Assembly: GCA_019247695.1 (NCBI GenBank)
Contig: JAFBAP010000022.1
Location: forward strand, 1-57,501
Direction of reading: 5' to 3'
Origin: Verrucomicrobiota bacterium
GTDB lineage: Bacteria; Verrucomicrobiota; Verrucomicrobiia; Chthoniobacterales; JAFAMB01
Length of the DNA: 57,501 bases
Shown here: positions 1 to 8,904 of the stretch, in pieces
How positions within the stretch are numbered: position 1 is the first letter of the stretch
How the letters are laid out: the number at the start of each line of letters is the position of its first letter
Translations under genes and position numbers: made by a program
Notes under the pieces: generated by a model
Told to the model about the DNA's origin: nothing
The model's database searches: none
What the model saw: only the letters and a program-made list of their open reading frames with translations

Positions 1-56
1 GTGGCGCGTGCCGGGTCTTGCTTGACGGTGGCAGAATTGCGGGTCAGGTCGAGGGG

Positions 57-361
57 TAAACGCTGGGCTATGTTCTCTTGGCCCTTCGGGCCGTAAGACG
101 GTCACGGCTGTCCCGCGCTGCCCTCAAACAATGTGGGTAAAGCTCAGAGGTAAAACCCTGGGAACGCATTTCCCCCCTCGATCGAGCTCTGAAAGGGCGG
201 CAGAAAGCGTCGCTCCCGGGTTCTGACGCCCTCTCAGGGCTCGATCGTGATTTTACGGTTACCCAGGGAGTAAAGCCCTGGGCTAAGTTCCCTTGGCTCT
301 TCGGGCCGTAAGACGGTCACGGCCATCCCCGCGCTGCCATCAAAAAATGTGGGTGAAGCTC
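57..361. repeat. Direct repeat pair of about 90 bp
   Basis: Copy A (57-145) and copy B (271-361) share a TAAA-x-CTGGGCTA start, the segment CTTCGGGCCGTAAGACGGTCACGGC and an ending close to AATGTGGGTRAAGCTC. They differ by scattered substitutions and about two inserted bases. An inverted repeat lies between them. The arrangement looks like a dispersed non-coding repeat family, but only these two copies are visible in this window. Confidence 0.7.
179..247. repeat. 27-bp imperfect inverted repeat (hairpin)
   Basis: The left arm at 179-205 begins CGATCGAGCTCTGAAAGG. The right arm at 221-247 is its reverse complement with 3 mismatches in 27 positions. The loop is 15 nt (206-220). It sits between the two direct repeat copies, so the whole 57-361 segment could be one structured element. 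No T-run follows, so it is not an ordinary terminator. Confidence 0.75.
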
Positions 362-607
362 TTCCGGCCCGTTGGGCCTAAGACAGAGTTTCACCTCGAT
401 GGCCATCGAAATGGTGTGATCGATGCCAAACAAGGAAATTTTGGGGCGCCGGCGCGGCGAAAATGGAGTGGTAGTTCCTACATTTTCCGTGCAAATTGCA
501 CCTTTCTCGAGGGAGTGCCGGTTTTTCGTCAGGAAGTCAGGTTAAGTCTCAATGGATGGCAGGCCGGTGTTCAACCTCTCGCGTAGCGTTCCTGGGGCCT
601 CAAACCA

Positions 608-802
608 CTACTGGAGCGCATTGAGTCTTTCTTCCAGACTTGTGATCTGTTCTTCAGTACGCTGAAAATAGAGGTCGGGGTTCTCCCTGCACCGATCACG
701 GTCATTGAGAAACTCGCGCTCAGACTCTCTCAGTTGCTCCCGTCGCGCCGGGGAGAGCCTCGCACGCAAGCTCAAGTAAACTTCGTTTAATCGCTCATCC
801 AA
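608..802 (-). pseudogene. LprI/DUF1311-like C-terminal domain after an in-frame stop
   Basis: The frame encodes about 64 residues with the lysozyme-inhibitor-LprI-type pattern: LNEVYLSLRARLSP, then RDRC near residue 37, then a helix ending in LEERLNAL. The open frame has no good start of its own (TTG at 802). Upstream it stays open only as far as the TAG that ends the next gene at 878-880, and it lies in the same reading frame as that gene. It may therefore be the C-terminal domain of one longer secreted protein split by a nonsense change. It could also be a small independent protein starting at TTG. Family recognition is by pattern only. Confidence 0.5.
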
Positions 803-877
803 CGGCGCGTATCGGGGGTCATCCTCGATCCTTGAGCTCCCGCGGGCGCCCGAAGAATGGCTGGCGCCCGGTGGCGG

Positions 878-1687
878 CTAACTCGGCACCGGTGTGCCCG
901 CCGCCTCCGGGTCGTCGCTGAGCACCTTTTGGCCCGCAAACCGGCTCTCGACCCCCACCGCCAGCGCCGCTTTGGTCGCCTCCAGGTAGATCACCTTGCG
1001 ATCCGAGCCGTTGATGGGCTCCTCCCGGCATTCCTTCAGCGCCCCGTAGATGCGAAGCACCGCCTGCCGGCCGCTGGCGCGCAACGCCGGTTCCAGGTAC
1101 CTCGCCTGCGCTTGCTCAAAGGGAATGAAGTCCAGGTCGGCCCCATTGGTAAACCTCACGACGTACGTGCCGTTATCAAAGGTCGGGTAATGCGTTTCGC
1201 TCAGCGGCGTACGGAACCCTTGCCGCTCAAAGTCGTAGGTCGGCAGCGGGTAAGGGAACTTAACCATGAAGCGTTTGGTCGCCCGCGCTTCGGCGATGCG
1301 CCGCTCGATAGCCGGCTTGATCCTCTCCAATAGGGCGTGTTGTTCGAACTCATCGGTCGAGCGCCGGTAAGCTGAAGAAACATAGCCGGCCAAGTCTTCG
1401 GGCGGGGACGGCAGTTCGGCCTGCGCTTCGTAGACGAACGGGGCCCGCGCATCGTCAAGCAGGGGCGCTTCGTCCCGCACCGTCTGGGCCGGGATAGCCG
1501 GGGCCAGCGCCAGGCTGAGGCCGGCGACGGCGGCACCAAACCAGCCGGGCCCCGCCCCGCGGGCCGGGCGAACCGGTTGACCGCCGCGGCTCGCAACCGC
1601 TCGCCAAGCCTTAAGCAGAGCATCCCAGGGCGCAGCCAGGCATCGGACACAGAAATCGACAACAACCAGGGCCAGCACCTTGCTCAC
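878..1687 (-). CDS. Secreted/periplasmic protein, possibly DUF4852-like
   Basis: The frame encodes 269 residues from a GTG start that overlaps the stop of the upstream isomerase gene as GTGA, which suggests translational coupling. A hydrophobic stretch followed by AQ, about 50-65 residues in, looks like a late signal peptide or membrane anchor. The soluble part has short aromatic motifs ([14 protein letters not shown] and [16 protein letters not shown]) that recall DUF4852-type exported proteins; that family call is tentative. The reading frame continues beyond the TAG into an LprI-like domain. It is the last gene of the tetronate operon by position, but no link with tetronate metabolism is evident, so it may be only a transcriptional passenger. 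Confidence 0.55.
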   Translation of the reverse strand: MSKVLALVVVDFCVRCLAAPWDALLKAWRAVASRGGQPVRPARGAGPGWFGAAVAGLSLALAPAIPAQTVRDEAPLLDDARAPFVYEAQAELPSPPEDLAGYVSSAYRRSTDEFEQHALLERIKPAIERRIAEARATKRFMVKFPYPLPTYDFERQGFRTPLSETHYPTFDNGTYVVRFTNGADLDFIPFEQAQARYLEPALRASGRQAVLRIYGALKECREEPINGSDRKVIYLEATKAALAVGVESRFAGQKVLSDDPEAAGTPVPS

Positions 1688-2463
1688 TGCTTCGTCCCCC
1701 TGAACCAATCCAGCCCATTCTCCGTGCCGGCGCGCGGACGGTATTCGCAACCCACCCACCCCTCGTAGCCTAACTCGTCCAGCAGGCGGAACAGGTAACG
1801 GTAATTCACCTCACCGTCGTCCGGCTCATTGCGTTCGGGTACGCTGGCGATCTGAATGTGGCCGACGCGCGGCAGGTAGCGGCGCAATTTTACGGCGAGG
1901 TCACCTTCCCCAATTTGCACGTGGTACAAATCCATCTGCACCTTGAGGTTTGGCTCACCCGCTTCTTCGCAGATGGCGTGCGCCTCACCCTGAGTATTCA
2001 GGAAATAACCGGGCATGTCGCGGGTGTTGATCGGCTCGACGAGGAGCATTCGATTCTCCCCGGCGAGTGTTTTGGCGGCGAACCGTAAATTACCGATGTA
2101 CACTGCCCGATGCCGCTCGCGGTCTGCCCCCGCCGGGATCAGCCCGGCCATGGCGTGAAGACACGGCGTGCCCAGGGCGCGAGCGTACTCAAGCCCGGTG
2201 CGGACCCCGGCCCTGAATTCGTCTTCTCTCCCGGGCAACGCGGCCATCCCCCGCTCGCCCGCTGCCCAGTTGCCCGGCGGCAGATTGATCAGCACGCTTT
2301 CCAGCCTGCTCTCTTTGAGCCACTGCGCTACCTCTTGGGGCGGATAGTCGTAAGGAAAAAGGAATTCAACCGCCGTAAAACCGGCCTTTGACGCGGCGGC
2401 AAACCGCTCCGGAAACGGCACTTCGTTAAACATCATCGTCAGATTCGCGGCGAATTTCGGCAT
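1684..2463 (-). CDS. otnI: 2-oxo-tetronate isomerase (hydroxypyruvate isomerase family)
   Basis: This 259-residue TIM-barrel protein of the xylose-isomerase-like superfamily matches the Hyi/OtnI type. It begins [21 protein letters not shown] and carries the metal and substrate motifs [43 protein letters not shown] and GCEYRP. OtnI converts 2-oxo-tetronate to 3-oxo-tetronate in the cytoplasm. Length is normal for the family. It follows the decarboxylase gene by 37 bp and overlaps the next gene by 4 bp. A plain hydroxypyruvate isomerase would look similar; adjacency to the kinase and decarboxylase is what favours OtnI. Confidence 0.88.
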   Translation of the reverse strand: MPKFAANLTMMFNEVPFPERFAAASKAGFTAVEFLFPYDYPPQEVAQWLKESRLESVLINLPPGNWAAGERGMAALPGREDEFRAGVRTGLEYARALGTPCLHAMAGLIPAGADRERHRAVYIGNLRFAAKTLAGENRMLLVEPINTRDMPGYFLNTQGEAHAICEEAGEPNLKVQMDLYHVQIGEGDLAVKLRRYLPRVGHIQIASVPERNEPDDGEVNYRYLFRLLDELGYEGWVGCEYRPRAGTENGLDWFRGTKQ

Positions 2464-2500
2464 AGGACGCGGCGGGGGCGGAAAGCGCGGATTGCGGGAG

Positions 2501-3163
2501 TTAGAAGTCCAGTTTGAACGCTGTTTTTAGTTCTTGGACCTGCTCGGCGTTCAGCGGGCGGGTAGGCGCATTCCGCAGGAGCAAAAACAGTTTGGCCGTT
2601 TCTTCCAGCTCCTCAACTGCGTACACGGCCGCTTCCAGCGTATTGGCCGACACGACCGGCCCGTGATTCGCGAGCAGCACGGCGGAATGTTTGCCCGCCA
2701 GGCCGCGAATCGCTTCTCCCAAGGCAGGATCGCCCGGCCGGTAATACGGGATCAGCGGTAATCTGCCGATCTTCATCACATAATAGGCAGTAAGGGGCGG
2801 CAGGCAGTCGGCCGGGTTCAGCCCGTCCATGCACGAGATGGCAGCCGAGTGCGTCGAATGCAGGTGAACGATGGCCCCTGCCCCGTGCCGTTCTTCGTAC
2901 ATCGCCCGGTGCAGGAACGCTTCTTTGGACGGCGCATCACCCGATACCCGGTTGCCTTTCCAATCCAGCTTGGCCAGACGCGCCGGGTCAAGCCTGCCGA
3001 GCGACGCATTGGTTGGCGTGAGCAGCCAGCCGTCCTCCAGCCGCACGCTTAGGTTGCCGCTGCTGCCGGCCGTCAAACCCCGGTCGAAAATCGAACGGCC
3101 GAACTCGACGATCTGTTCGCGCAGCCGCATTTCGTCGCTGTTGGTCTGAATCATCGTACTCAT
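2501..3163 (-). CDS. otnC: 3-oxo-tetronate 4-phosphate decarboxylase (class II aldolase family)
   Basis: The 220-residue class II aldolase/adducin-type protein has the motifs [22 protein letters not shown] (zinc histidines) and NHGPVV (third zinc histidine). OtnC decarboxylates 3-oxo-tetronate 4-phosphate to dihydroxyacetone phosphate and CO2. The ATG at 3163 overlaps the kinase stop codon as ATGA, which decides the start against a longer upstream frame. Size and order match known otnK-otnC-otnI operons. An L-fuculose-phosphate aldolase-like activity is the alternative, but the neighbours argue against it. Confidence 0.88.
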   Translation of the reverse strand: MSTMIQTNSDEMRLREQIVEFGRSIFDRGLTAGSSGNLSVRLEDGWLLTPTNASLGRLDPARLAKLDWKGNRVSGDAPSKEAFLHRAMYEERHGAGAIVHLHSTHSAAISCMDGLNPADCLPPLTAYYVMKIGRLPLIPYYRPGDPALGEAIRGLAGKHSAVLLANHGPVVSANTLEAAVYAVEELEETAKLFLLLRNAPTRPLNAEQVQELKTAFKLDF

Positions 3164-4443
3164 GAAAGGTAACTCCAGGCTTTTAGAAAAAAATCGGGCG
3201 TGCCGAAATTGCCGGACTTGAGCGCCAGCGCCAAGGGCCGCTCGTGAGCGCTTTCGGCCTGAAGGGCCGTGGTCCACGGCACGCCGGGATCGATCTCCGG
3301 CCCGATCCGCAGTCCCTTGACGCGGAGAGCTTTCACCACCGACCCCGACGTCTCGCCGCCGGCCACGATCAATTGTCCCACGCCAAGCTCAACCAACCCG
3401 CAGGCCACGGTCGCGAGCGCCGCTTCAACGAGTTCCCCCGCCCTGGCCGCCCCCAATTGCGCCTGCACTCCCTTCACCGCCTCCGGCGTGCTCGTGGCGT
3501 AGATTAGCACCGGTTCCCGGCCGACCCGGTCCGCCGCCCATTCCAGCGCCGCACCGGCCACGTCACCGCCGCCTGCCAGCTTTATCGGATCAACCTGAAA
3601 CGCCGGATGGCGTTCGCGCATCCGGGCCACCTGACCCTGCGTGGCAATGGAACAACTGCCCGCAATCACGGCCCGCAAACCTCCCGTGGCGGGTAACGCA
3701 TCGGCGACCACATTCCCCGCCAGCAGACCCTTTCGGCGAAAATTCTCCGGCAGTCCCACCGCCAGGCCGGAACCCGCGGTGACCAGCGGCAGACCGGCAC
3801 ACGCCGCGCCGAGCCCGACCAAATCCTCATTTGACACTGCATCTACGACCGCAAAGCCGCACCCGTCCTTGCGCAAGCTCGCAAATCGCTCACCGATCGC
3901 GCCCGCCCCTTGGGACACCGTGCCATAATCGACAAGGCCAACCCGTCGCTTAACCTGCGCCTGCAGCACACGCATCAGGTTGGCGTCCGTCATCGGCGTA
4001 AGGGGATGGTGCCGCATCCCGCTTTCGTTGAGCAACACATCCCCGACAAACAGGTACCCTTGATAGATCGTACGCCGGTTGGCGGGAAACGCCGGGCAGG
4101 CGATCGTGAAGTCTGCGCCCAGTCTGTCCATCAGCGCTTCAGCTACCGGACCGATGTTGCCCTGCGGAGTTGAATCGAACGTCGAACAGTATTTGAAATA
4201 GAATTGTTTACACCCGGCTTCCTGCAACCACCGGAGCGCCGCCAGGGATTCCCTGACCGCTTCGGCTGCCGGATTGGTCCGCGATTTGAGGGCGACCACG
4301 ACCGCATCGACGTCCGCCGGACACGGTTCCGCCTCCGGCACGCCGATCATCTGGACGGTGCGCATCCCGTGCTTGACGAGCATACCGGCGAGGTCGGTAC
4401 CGCCGGTAAAATCGTCCGCGATGCATCCAAGGATTGCAGCCAT
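3160..4443 (-). CDS. otnK: 3-oxo-tetronate kinase (DUF1537 family)
   Basis: The 427-residue four-carbon acid sugar kinase starts with the family hallmark IADDFTGGTDLAG. It continues with the N-terminal substrate domain (KYCSTFDSTPQGNIGP) and a C-terminal nucleotide-binding domain with GGETSGSVVKAL and an IDPGVPW segment. It phosphorylates 3-oxo-tetronate with ATP in the cytoplasm. Length is typical. It lies 28 bp downstream of the dehydrogenase gene and overlaps otnC by 4 bp, so the four pathway genes are very likely co-transcribed. Confidence 0.92.
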   Translation of the reverse strand: MAAILGCIADDFTGGTDLAGMLVKHGMRTVQMIGVPEAEPCPADVDAVVVALKSRTNPAAEAVRESLAALRWLQEAGCKQFYFKYCSTFDSTPQGNIGPVAEALMDRLGADFTIACPAFPANRRTIYQGYLFVGDVLLNESGMRHHPLTPMTDANLMRVLQAQVKRRVGLVDYGTVSQGAGAIGERFASLRKDGCGFAVVDAVSNEDLVGLGAACAGLPLVTAGSGLAVGLPENFRRKGLLAGNVVADALPATGGLRAVIAGSCSIATQGQVARMRERHPAFQVDPIKLAGGGDVAGAALEWAADRVGREPVLIYATSTPEAVKGVQAQLGAARAGELVEAALATVACGLVELGVGQLIVAGGETSGSVVKALRVKGLRIGPEIDPGVPWTTALQAESAHERPLALALKSGNFGTPDFFLKAWSYLS

Positions 4444-4471
4444 GGGGATTTTCCTTTTCGAAACCTTTGCG

Positions 4472-5386
4472 TCAGCTGCCTGCCGTTTTATTTGCCGCCG
4501 GAAGTTCGATGCCCGGGAAGACCTTGATCACCGCCGAGTCGTCCTCGCGGCCCAAACCTGCCGCCGACGCCTGCAGAAACATCTGATGCGCTGCCGCCGA
4601 CAGCGGCAAGGGAAAGACCTTCGCCTTGGCGTAATCGAGCACGATCCCGAGGTCTTTCACAAAAATATTAACCGCTGATAACGGCGTGTAATCGCCGGCC
4701 AGAATATGAGGCACGCGGTTCTGGAACATCCACGAGTTCCCGGCGCTGCTGCAGATTACCTCGTAGAGTTCGGCGGGATCCGCGCCCGCCCGCAACCCGA
4801 GGGCCATCGCCTCCGCAGCCGCTGCGATGTGCACGCCCGCCAGGAGCTGGTTGATCATCTTGACCGTCGCACCCTGGCCCGGCTTGTCGCCCAACCGGTG
4901 CACCCGGCTCGCGATCGCCTTGAATACTCCCTCGCACCGGGCGAACGCTTCGGGTGCGCCGGACGCCATGACCGACAACTCCCCGGAAGCTGCTTTACCC
5001 ACGCCGCCCGAGACCGGCGCATCGATTAAGTGCAAATTCATGGCCTGCAGCCGCTCGCCCAACCAGACCGCGAATTCCGGCGAGACCGTCGCGCTGGCGA
5101 TCACCACCGATCCGGGTTTGAGCCGCGACGCCGCCCCCGCCTGACCGAACAAAACGGCTTCAGTCTGCTGCGCGTTGACCACCAGGATCAGAACCGCTTC
5201 CACCTCAGCCGCAAGCGCTGCCGGCGACTCCGCGCCGCGTCCGCCCGCATCGACGACCTTCTGGACCGCCTCCGGCCGTACATCATACGCGTGCACCGTC
5301 AGGCCCGCGCGCAACAGTGATTGGGCTACCCCCATGCCCATCGCCCCAAGGCCGATCACCCCTATGCAACGTACTTCCTCTTTCAT
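4472..5386 (-). CDS. ltnD: NAD-dependent tetronate (L-threonate-type) dehydrogenase
   Basis: The 304-residue beta-hydroxyacid dehydrogenase has the Rossmann motif GVIGLGAMGMGV (residues 9-20), the substrate signature DAPVSGGVGKAASG (122-135) and the catalytic lysine in GQGATVKMINQ (K176). In DUF1537 operons this family oxidises L-threonate or D-erythronate to 2-oxo-tetronate. The ATG at 5386 starts MKEEVRCIGVIG close to the Rossmann motif; an upstream ATG at 5422 would only add an Ala/Gly-rich leader. It is the first gene of the operon, and no regulator is adjacent. Which stereoisomer it uses cannot be read from sequence. Confidence 0.85.
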   Translation of the reverse strand: MKEEVRCIGVIGLGAMGMGVAQSLLRAGLTVHAYDVRPEAVQKVVDAGGRGAESPAALAAEVEAVLILVVNAQQTEAVLFGQAGAASRLKPGSVVIASATVSPEFAVWLGERLQAMNLHLIDAPVSGGVGKAASGELSVMASGAPEAFARCEGVFKAIASRVHRLGDKPGQGATVKMINQLLAGVHIAAAAEAMALGLRAGADPAELYEVICSSAGNSWMFQNRVPHILAGDYTPLSAVNIFVKDLGIVLDYAKAKVFPLPLSAAAHQMFLQASAAGLGREDDSAVIKVFPGIELPAANKTAGS

Positions 5387-5742
5387 AAATGGTCCCGCTG
5401 CTGCACCGCACGCCTCCCCCATCTTGAGGCCGCCGGTAAGCTGCCCGCACCAACGAATCTGCGGAGCCGGTCTCCATCATCATCGTCCGGGAGGGTAAAG
5501 CCGTGCCGGTGAGGACGTGCCCCGTCCGTCCAAAACGCCGGTTGTGCACACATAATGCCCGCCGCGTCGCAAATCAAACGTCACTGTAGCCGATGAAGGA
5601 ACTGCGGACGGTTCTATGACATATACGACCCGATCCCGCGGCGTTTCTGAAAGCCGTCCACACGCTGGACAAACCTCCGGTGGCGGCCTAGCCTGGAGGG
5701 CTGTCTCTAAGAGCTGATCACCCGTCAGCCGAGGAGAAATTT
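5387..5742. other. Divergent intergenic region
   Basis: This 356-bp region separates the divergently transcribed tetronate operon and the YiiX-like gene. No gene is seen. It holds a possible minus-strand promoter (listed separately) and the plus-strand ribosome-binding site GAGGAG at 5731-5736, 6 nt before the ATG at 5743. Confidence 0.5.
5549..5577 (-). promoter_or_regulatory. Candidate sigma-70-type promoter for the tetronate operon
   Basis: On the minus strand TTGATT (5577-5572) is followed after 17 nt by TATGTG (5554-5549). It would lie about 163 nt upstream of the dehydrogenase start. The match is moderate and unsupported by other data. Confidence 0.25.
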
Positions 5743-6789
5743 ATGTCAGCCCTCAAAGACGCTGTCCAAGGGTTCAAAACCGGTGACCTCATTATCACTT
5801 ATCTACCCGGCGTGAACCGTCCGCTGCATGTCACGATTTATTTGGCCCCGGCGGATTCACCATCAAATTTGCCCGCTTTCATTCATTCGTCCACCGACGG
5901 GGTCATGATCGAAGGCATAAGCGCCTGGAAGGATATGCCTAAGTACCGTCACGCCCGCCGGAGCGGAGATCTGGCGGCGGAAGCGGCAAAGGCAGCCAAA
6001 GTCTGGGCCGCCGATCGAACGATCAACCAGAACACCGCCACAACCACACCCTACGGCAGCTACCCTGGCTCCAAGGAGAGCGCAACCAAGGGGCTCCGGG
6101 CCAACCGATTCTCCGCGATGATGCAAACTACCTCGATCGCAAGCATCCCGATCGAAGCTGCCGGCCTGGTTCGGCTTATGAAATGGACGTATCGACTGAA
6201 GACGAGTGCGCCGTTGAGCGTTAACCGCGGGATCACCTGTGCGGCCTTCTCTTGCGCATGCCATCAGGCGGCCGCAATGAAGATTTATTTGCGCGACCGG
6301 GGCGTCCTCAACAACCTCGACGAAGCAAAGTCCGGTGAGATCAACGGCCTGCTTGAGTCCAAAAAGGACTTGCGGGTACGGTTGCCCCTCCCTGAAGCGG
6401 AACCGTTGCCGGGAGTCGTGCCGAAAAAACCAATCCTGATCGGGGCCGCATTACGCGAGCATTCGAATCGGGGGATGACCAAGGAGACCACGGAGACGAT
6501 TGGGAAGGTGACCGGACGTGTCGAGAAAAGCCCCAAAACGACGCTGAATAGTTTCCCCGAGTTTTTTCCAGACGAGGCCAGCCTGACCACGGCCAGTACT
6601 ACGGACCTGCTTTGGCTATACATCCAAACCAAAGTGCTCGGAATCAGCTCCTTTTTGGCCGTTCGCCTCGATCGCGTGATTCCGACCGACTTTTTCTACG
6701 ACGCGAAATACGTCAACAGCCTCCTCCTCGATGCGTTGATCCGAAACTCGACGGATTGGGCGACCAAGGACTACGATACATACGAATAG
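5743..6789 (+). CDS. YiiX-like permuted NlpC/P60 (papain-fold) protein
   Basis: The 348-residue protein starts at an ATG preceded by GAGGAG at 6-nt spacing. The N-terminus reads GDLIITYLPGVNRPLHVTIYL, the usual opening of circularly permuted NlpC/P60 proteins, where a glycine-aspartate loop precedes the histidine (H29). A second half contains GITCAAFSCACHQAA with C166 as the likely nucleophile and extra cysteines C171 and C173. Members hydrolyse amide or ester bonds in cell-wall, lipid or protein substrates; the target here is unknown. There is no signal peptide, so a cytoplasmic site is likely. The last 170 residues match nothing I recognise. It stands alone between minus-strand operons. Confidence 0.55.
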   Translation: MSALKDAVQGFKTGDLIITYLPGVNRPLHVTIYLAPADSPSNLPAFIHSSTDGVMIEGISAWKDMPKYRHARRSGDLAAEAAKAAKVWAADRTINQNTATTTPYGSYPGSKESATKGLRANRFSAMMQTTSIASIPIEAAGLVRLMKWTYRLKTSAPLSVNRGITCAAFSCACHQAAAMKIYLRDRGVLNNLDEAKSGEINGLLESKKDLRVRLPLPEAEPLPGVVPKKPILIGAALREHSNRGMTKETTETIGKVTGRVEKSPKTTLNSFPEFFPDEASLTTASTTDLLWLYIQTKVLGISSFLAVRLDRVIPTDFFYDAKYVNSLLLDALIRNSTDWATKDYDTYE

Positions 6790-6833
6790 AGCCGCATCCG
6801 GTCCCGGTCGTCCCCGGACCTGGGAATCCGAAC

Positions 6834-7793
6834 CTACCTGTTCGGCACGATCAGCGCCGGATCCAATCTGCCGTCGATGGCGTCGAGACAATTCTGAGTT
6901 GCCACCCGGTCCATGCGGGCGGCGCACTCGCGCGTCAGCGCGGCAGTGTGCGGTGAGAGAATCACGTTTTCGAGCTTAACCAGCGGATGGCTCGCGGGCA
7001 AAGGCTCCTCCACAAACACATCTAACCCCGCCCCGCGGATCCGGCCGCTGCTCAATGCATCTACCAGGGCCGCCTCATTGACGATCCCGCCGCGGGCCGT
7101 GGAAATTACGAAAGCGCCCGGCTTCATCAGACCTAACTCCTCGGCCCCGATCAAGTCACGCGTCTGCGGGGTCAGCGGGACGTGTACGCTGACGAAATCA
7201 CAAGCCCCCAGCCCTTCCCGTAAGTTGTCCACAAAACGGACCGGAGCGTTCCGGACCGGCAGCAAGTCCACGAACGGATCGTAAACGATGATGTTCATTC
7301 CGAGCGCTGCCGCCCGTGGTGCCACGGCCTGCCCTACCCTTCCGAAGCCGACCAGGAAAAGCGCCTTATCAAGCACGTCCACGGCAGACCTGCTTTCGCG
7401 CAGGTCCCAGTTCCCGGTCCGCGCCGCCTGGTCGTAAACGATCGCTTGTTTGGCCAGCGCCAGGATGAAAAAGAGGGTGTGTTCAGCCACACTCGACGAG
7501 TTGGCGGTCCCCACAATCGCCAGGGGAACGTTGCGCCGGCGCAGCGCCGCCAGGTCCACGTTGTCATAGCCCACCCCACGGCGGGAGACCACCTTAAGCT
7601 TAGGCGCCGACTCGATGACTTTGGCGGTGATCGGCGTCAGACCGACGAGGATCGCGTCCGCCTCGGCTACCCGGGCGGCAAGCTCGTCTTCGCTCCTTGT
7701 GCCGACCGCCAGTTCCGTCAGCACGTCAGGGCGTTGCGCCAACACCCCGAGCGCCGCCGGCGGTACCGGGTCAGTGATAACGATCTTGCTCAT
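6834..7793 (-). CDS. NAD-dependent D-2-hydroxyacid dehydrogenase
   Basis: The 319-residue protein of the D-isomer-specific family has RRGVGYDNVD (71-80), the dinucleotide motif GFGRVGQ (149-155) and the catalytic triad Arg in STARGG (R234), Glu in VEEP (E263) and His in SPHTA (H282). It resembles phosphoglycerate dehydrogenase-like or glyoxylate/hydroxypyruvate reductases. The start is placed at the ATG at 7793 (MSKIVITDPV); a TTG at 7805 is possible. It lies 36 bp after the aldolase gene on the same strand, so the pair may handle an aldol cleavage product such as a 2-oxo acid. The exact substrate is unknown. Confidence 0.85.
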   Translation of the reverse strand: MSKIVITDPVPPAALGVLAQRPDVLTELAVGTRSEDELAARVAEADAILVGLTPITAKVIESAPKLKVVSRRGVGYDNVDLAALRRRNVPLAIVGTANSSSVAEHTLFFILALAKQAIVYDQAARTGNWDLRESRSAVDVLDKALFLVGFGRVGQAVAPRAAALGMNIIVYDPFVDLLPVRNAPVRFVDNLREGLGACDFVSVHVPLTPQTRDLIGAEELGLMKPGAFVISTARGGIVNEAALVDALSSGRIRGAGLDVFVEEPLPASHPLVKLENVILSPHTAALTRECAARMDRVATQNCLDAIDGRLDPALIVPNR

Positions 7794-7829
7794 CCCCTGA
7801 TCCAACCTCGTTCACGCTGCTCCCGCCCC

Positions 7830-8639
7830 TCAGTACGGTCCCCGTCCCACGGGGGAAACGCGCTCGACCGTACCCGGCCGGATTTTTCCGAACGGTTGCA
7901 AAACCTCGGCAATCTTGCTGGTCAACAGCCGCAGGTCCGAGGCGATCGTCACAAACCGGAATCCCTTCTCAATCATTTTTTGAGCGTACGCGGGCGACTC
8001 GGTGTGAATCCCGGCAAAAATCTTATTCTCGCGCGCCCGTGCCACAATGAGATCGATCGCCGCCACCACCTCCGGTTCCTCGCTGTCCAGACGCGGCGGA
8101 TAACCGAGCGAGATTGAAAGGTCGGACGGTCCGACGTAGATGCCATCCAGGTGATCCACGGAAAGAATTTCATCGAGCTGATCCAGGGCCGGGCGGGTCT
8201 CGATCATGGCCATCGTCACGACGTGATCGTTCGCCCCTGCCACGTACCCAGGACCCGCATAAAGGTTCGCCCGGATCGGCCCGCAACTGCGTATACCCGC
8301 CGGCGGATACCGGCAGCACGCCACAAAACGCGCCGCTTCCTCCGCCGAATTGATCATCGGGCAGATTACCCCGTACGCGCCCGCGTCCAGTACCTTCATG
8401 ATGATGCCGGGCTCCAGCCAAGGGACCCTTACCAGGGGCACGGTATTTGTCGTGGAAATCCCCTGCAGGATCGTTACTGCGGTCTGGTAATCGATAAGGC
8501 CGTGCTGCAGGTCAATGGTAAGCGAATCCCAGCCTTCGTGCGCCATGACCTCCGCCGTGATGCTGGTGGGCAGGGTTAGCCAGCCGTTCACGACCGGTTC
8601 ATCGCGCTGCCAGGAAGCTTTAATCAGGTTTTCTCGCAT
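7830..8639 (-). CDS. HpcH/HpaI family aldolase
   Basis: The 269-residue class II pyruvate-type aldolase has the catalytic DLQHG motif (H46), the metal-binding GVICPMIN and MIET segments, and the GPSDLSISLG signature. Relatives cleave 2-keto-3-deoxy sugar acids or 4-hydroxy-2-oxo acids into pyruvate and an aldehyde. The ATG at 8639 is favoured because family similarity begins at MRENLIKASW; upstream in-frame codons would add about 30 residues of unlike sequence. It is divergent from the ribose-type transporter at 8905, suggesting shared control of uptake and breakdown of a sugar acid. Confidence 0.85.
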   Translation of the reverse strand: MRENLIKASWQRDEPVVNGWLTLPTSITAEVMAHEGWDSLTIDLQHGLIDYQTAVTILQGISTTNTVPLVRVPWLEPGIIMKVLDAGAYGVICPMINSAEEAARFVACCRYPPAGIRSCGPIRANLYAGPGYVAGANDHVVTMAMIETRPALDQLDEILSVDHLDGIYVGPSDLSISLGYPPRLDSEEPEVVAAIDLIVARARENKIFAGIHTESPAYAQKMIEKGFRFVTIASDLRLLTSKIAEVLQPFGKIRPGTVERVSPVGRGPY

Positions 8640-8775
8640 GATTCGGCTTTCGTTCACGTCAACCCCGCCCCGCATGACGTCCCCATGCGTCGGGCCCAGG
8701 ACGACGCCGCCGAGGCGGTAGCGTGTCAAACGACTGCTGATCCCTACTTGAGGTCAAGCGCAGCTGCAAGTTTGC

Positions 8776-8800
8776 GTCGAATTCCGTACCGGACGAATTC
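8776..8800. promoter_or_regulatory. Candidate operator: paired GWCGAATTC sites
   Basis: GTCGAATTC (8776-8784) and GACGAATTC (8792-8800) repeat directly with a 16-bp period between the divergent aldolase and transporter genes. The position suits a shared operator, but no cognate regulator is nearby. Confidence 0.25.
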
Positions 8801-8904
8801 TGCTGACGGTAACGCCACGTTCGGCTATGTTGCGACGCTACCCCCCGTCGGGGCTTGGAAGAGCAGGCCCCGCATTAAGGCCTTTTACCAGAAAGAGCAC
8901 CCCC

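Larger units (their letters stand above)
1..607. other. Intergenic repeat-bearing region
   Basis: No convincing gene is seen in these 600 bases. An open frame exists from about 293 to 586 but lies mostly on repeated DNA, has an Arg/Pro-rich composition and resembles no protein I know. The stretch holds a direct repeat and an inverted repeat, annotated separately. Confidence 0.6.

Noticed and set aside
293-586. Possible 97-residue protein
   Set aside because: It lies over a direct repeat, has no ribosome-binding site and a composition expected of translated repeat DNA.
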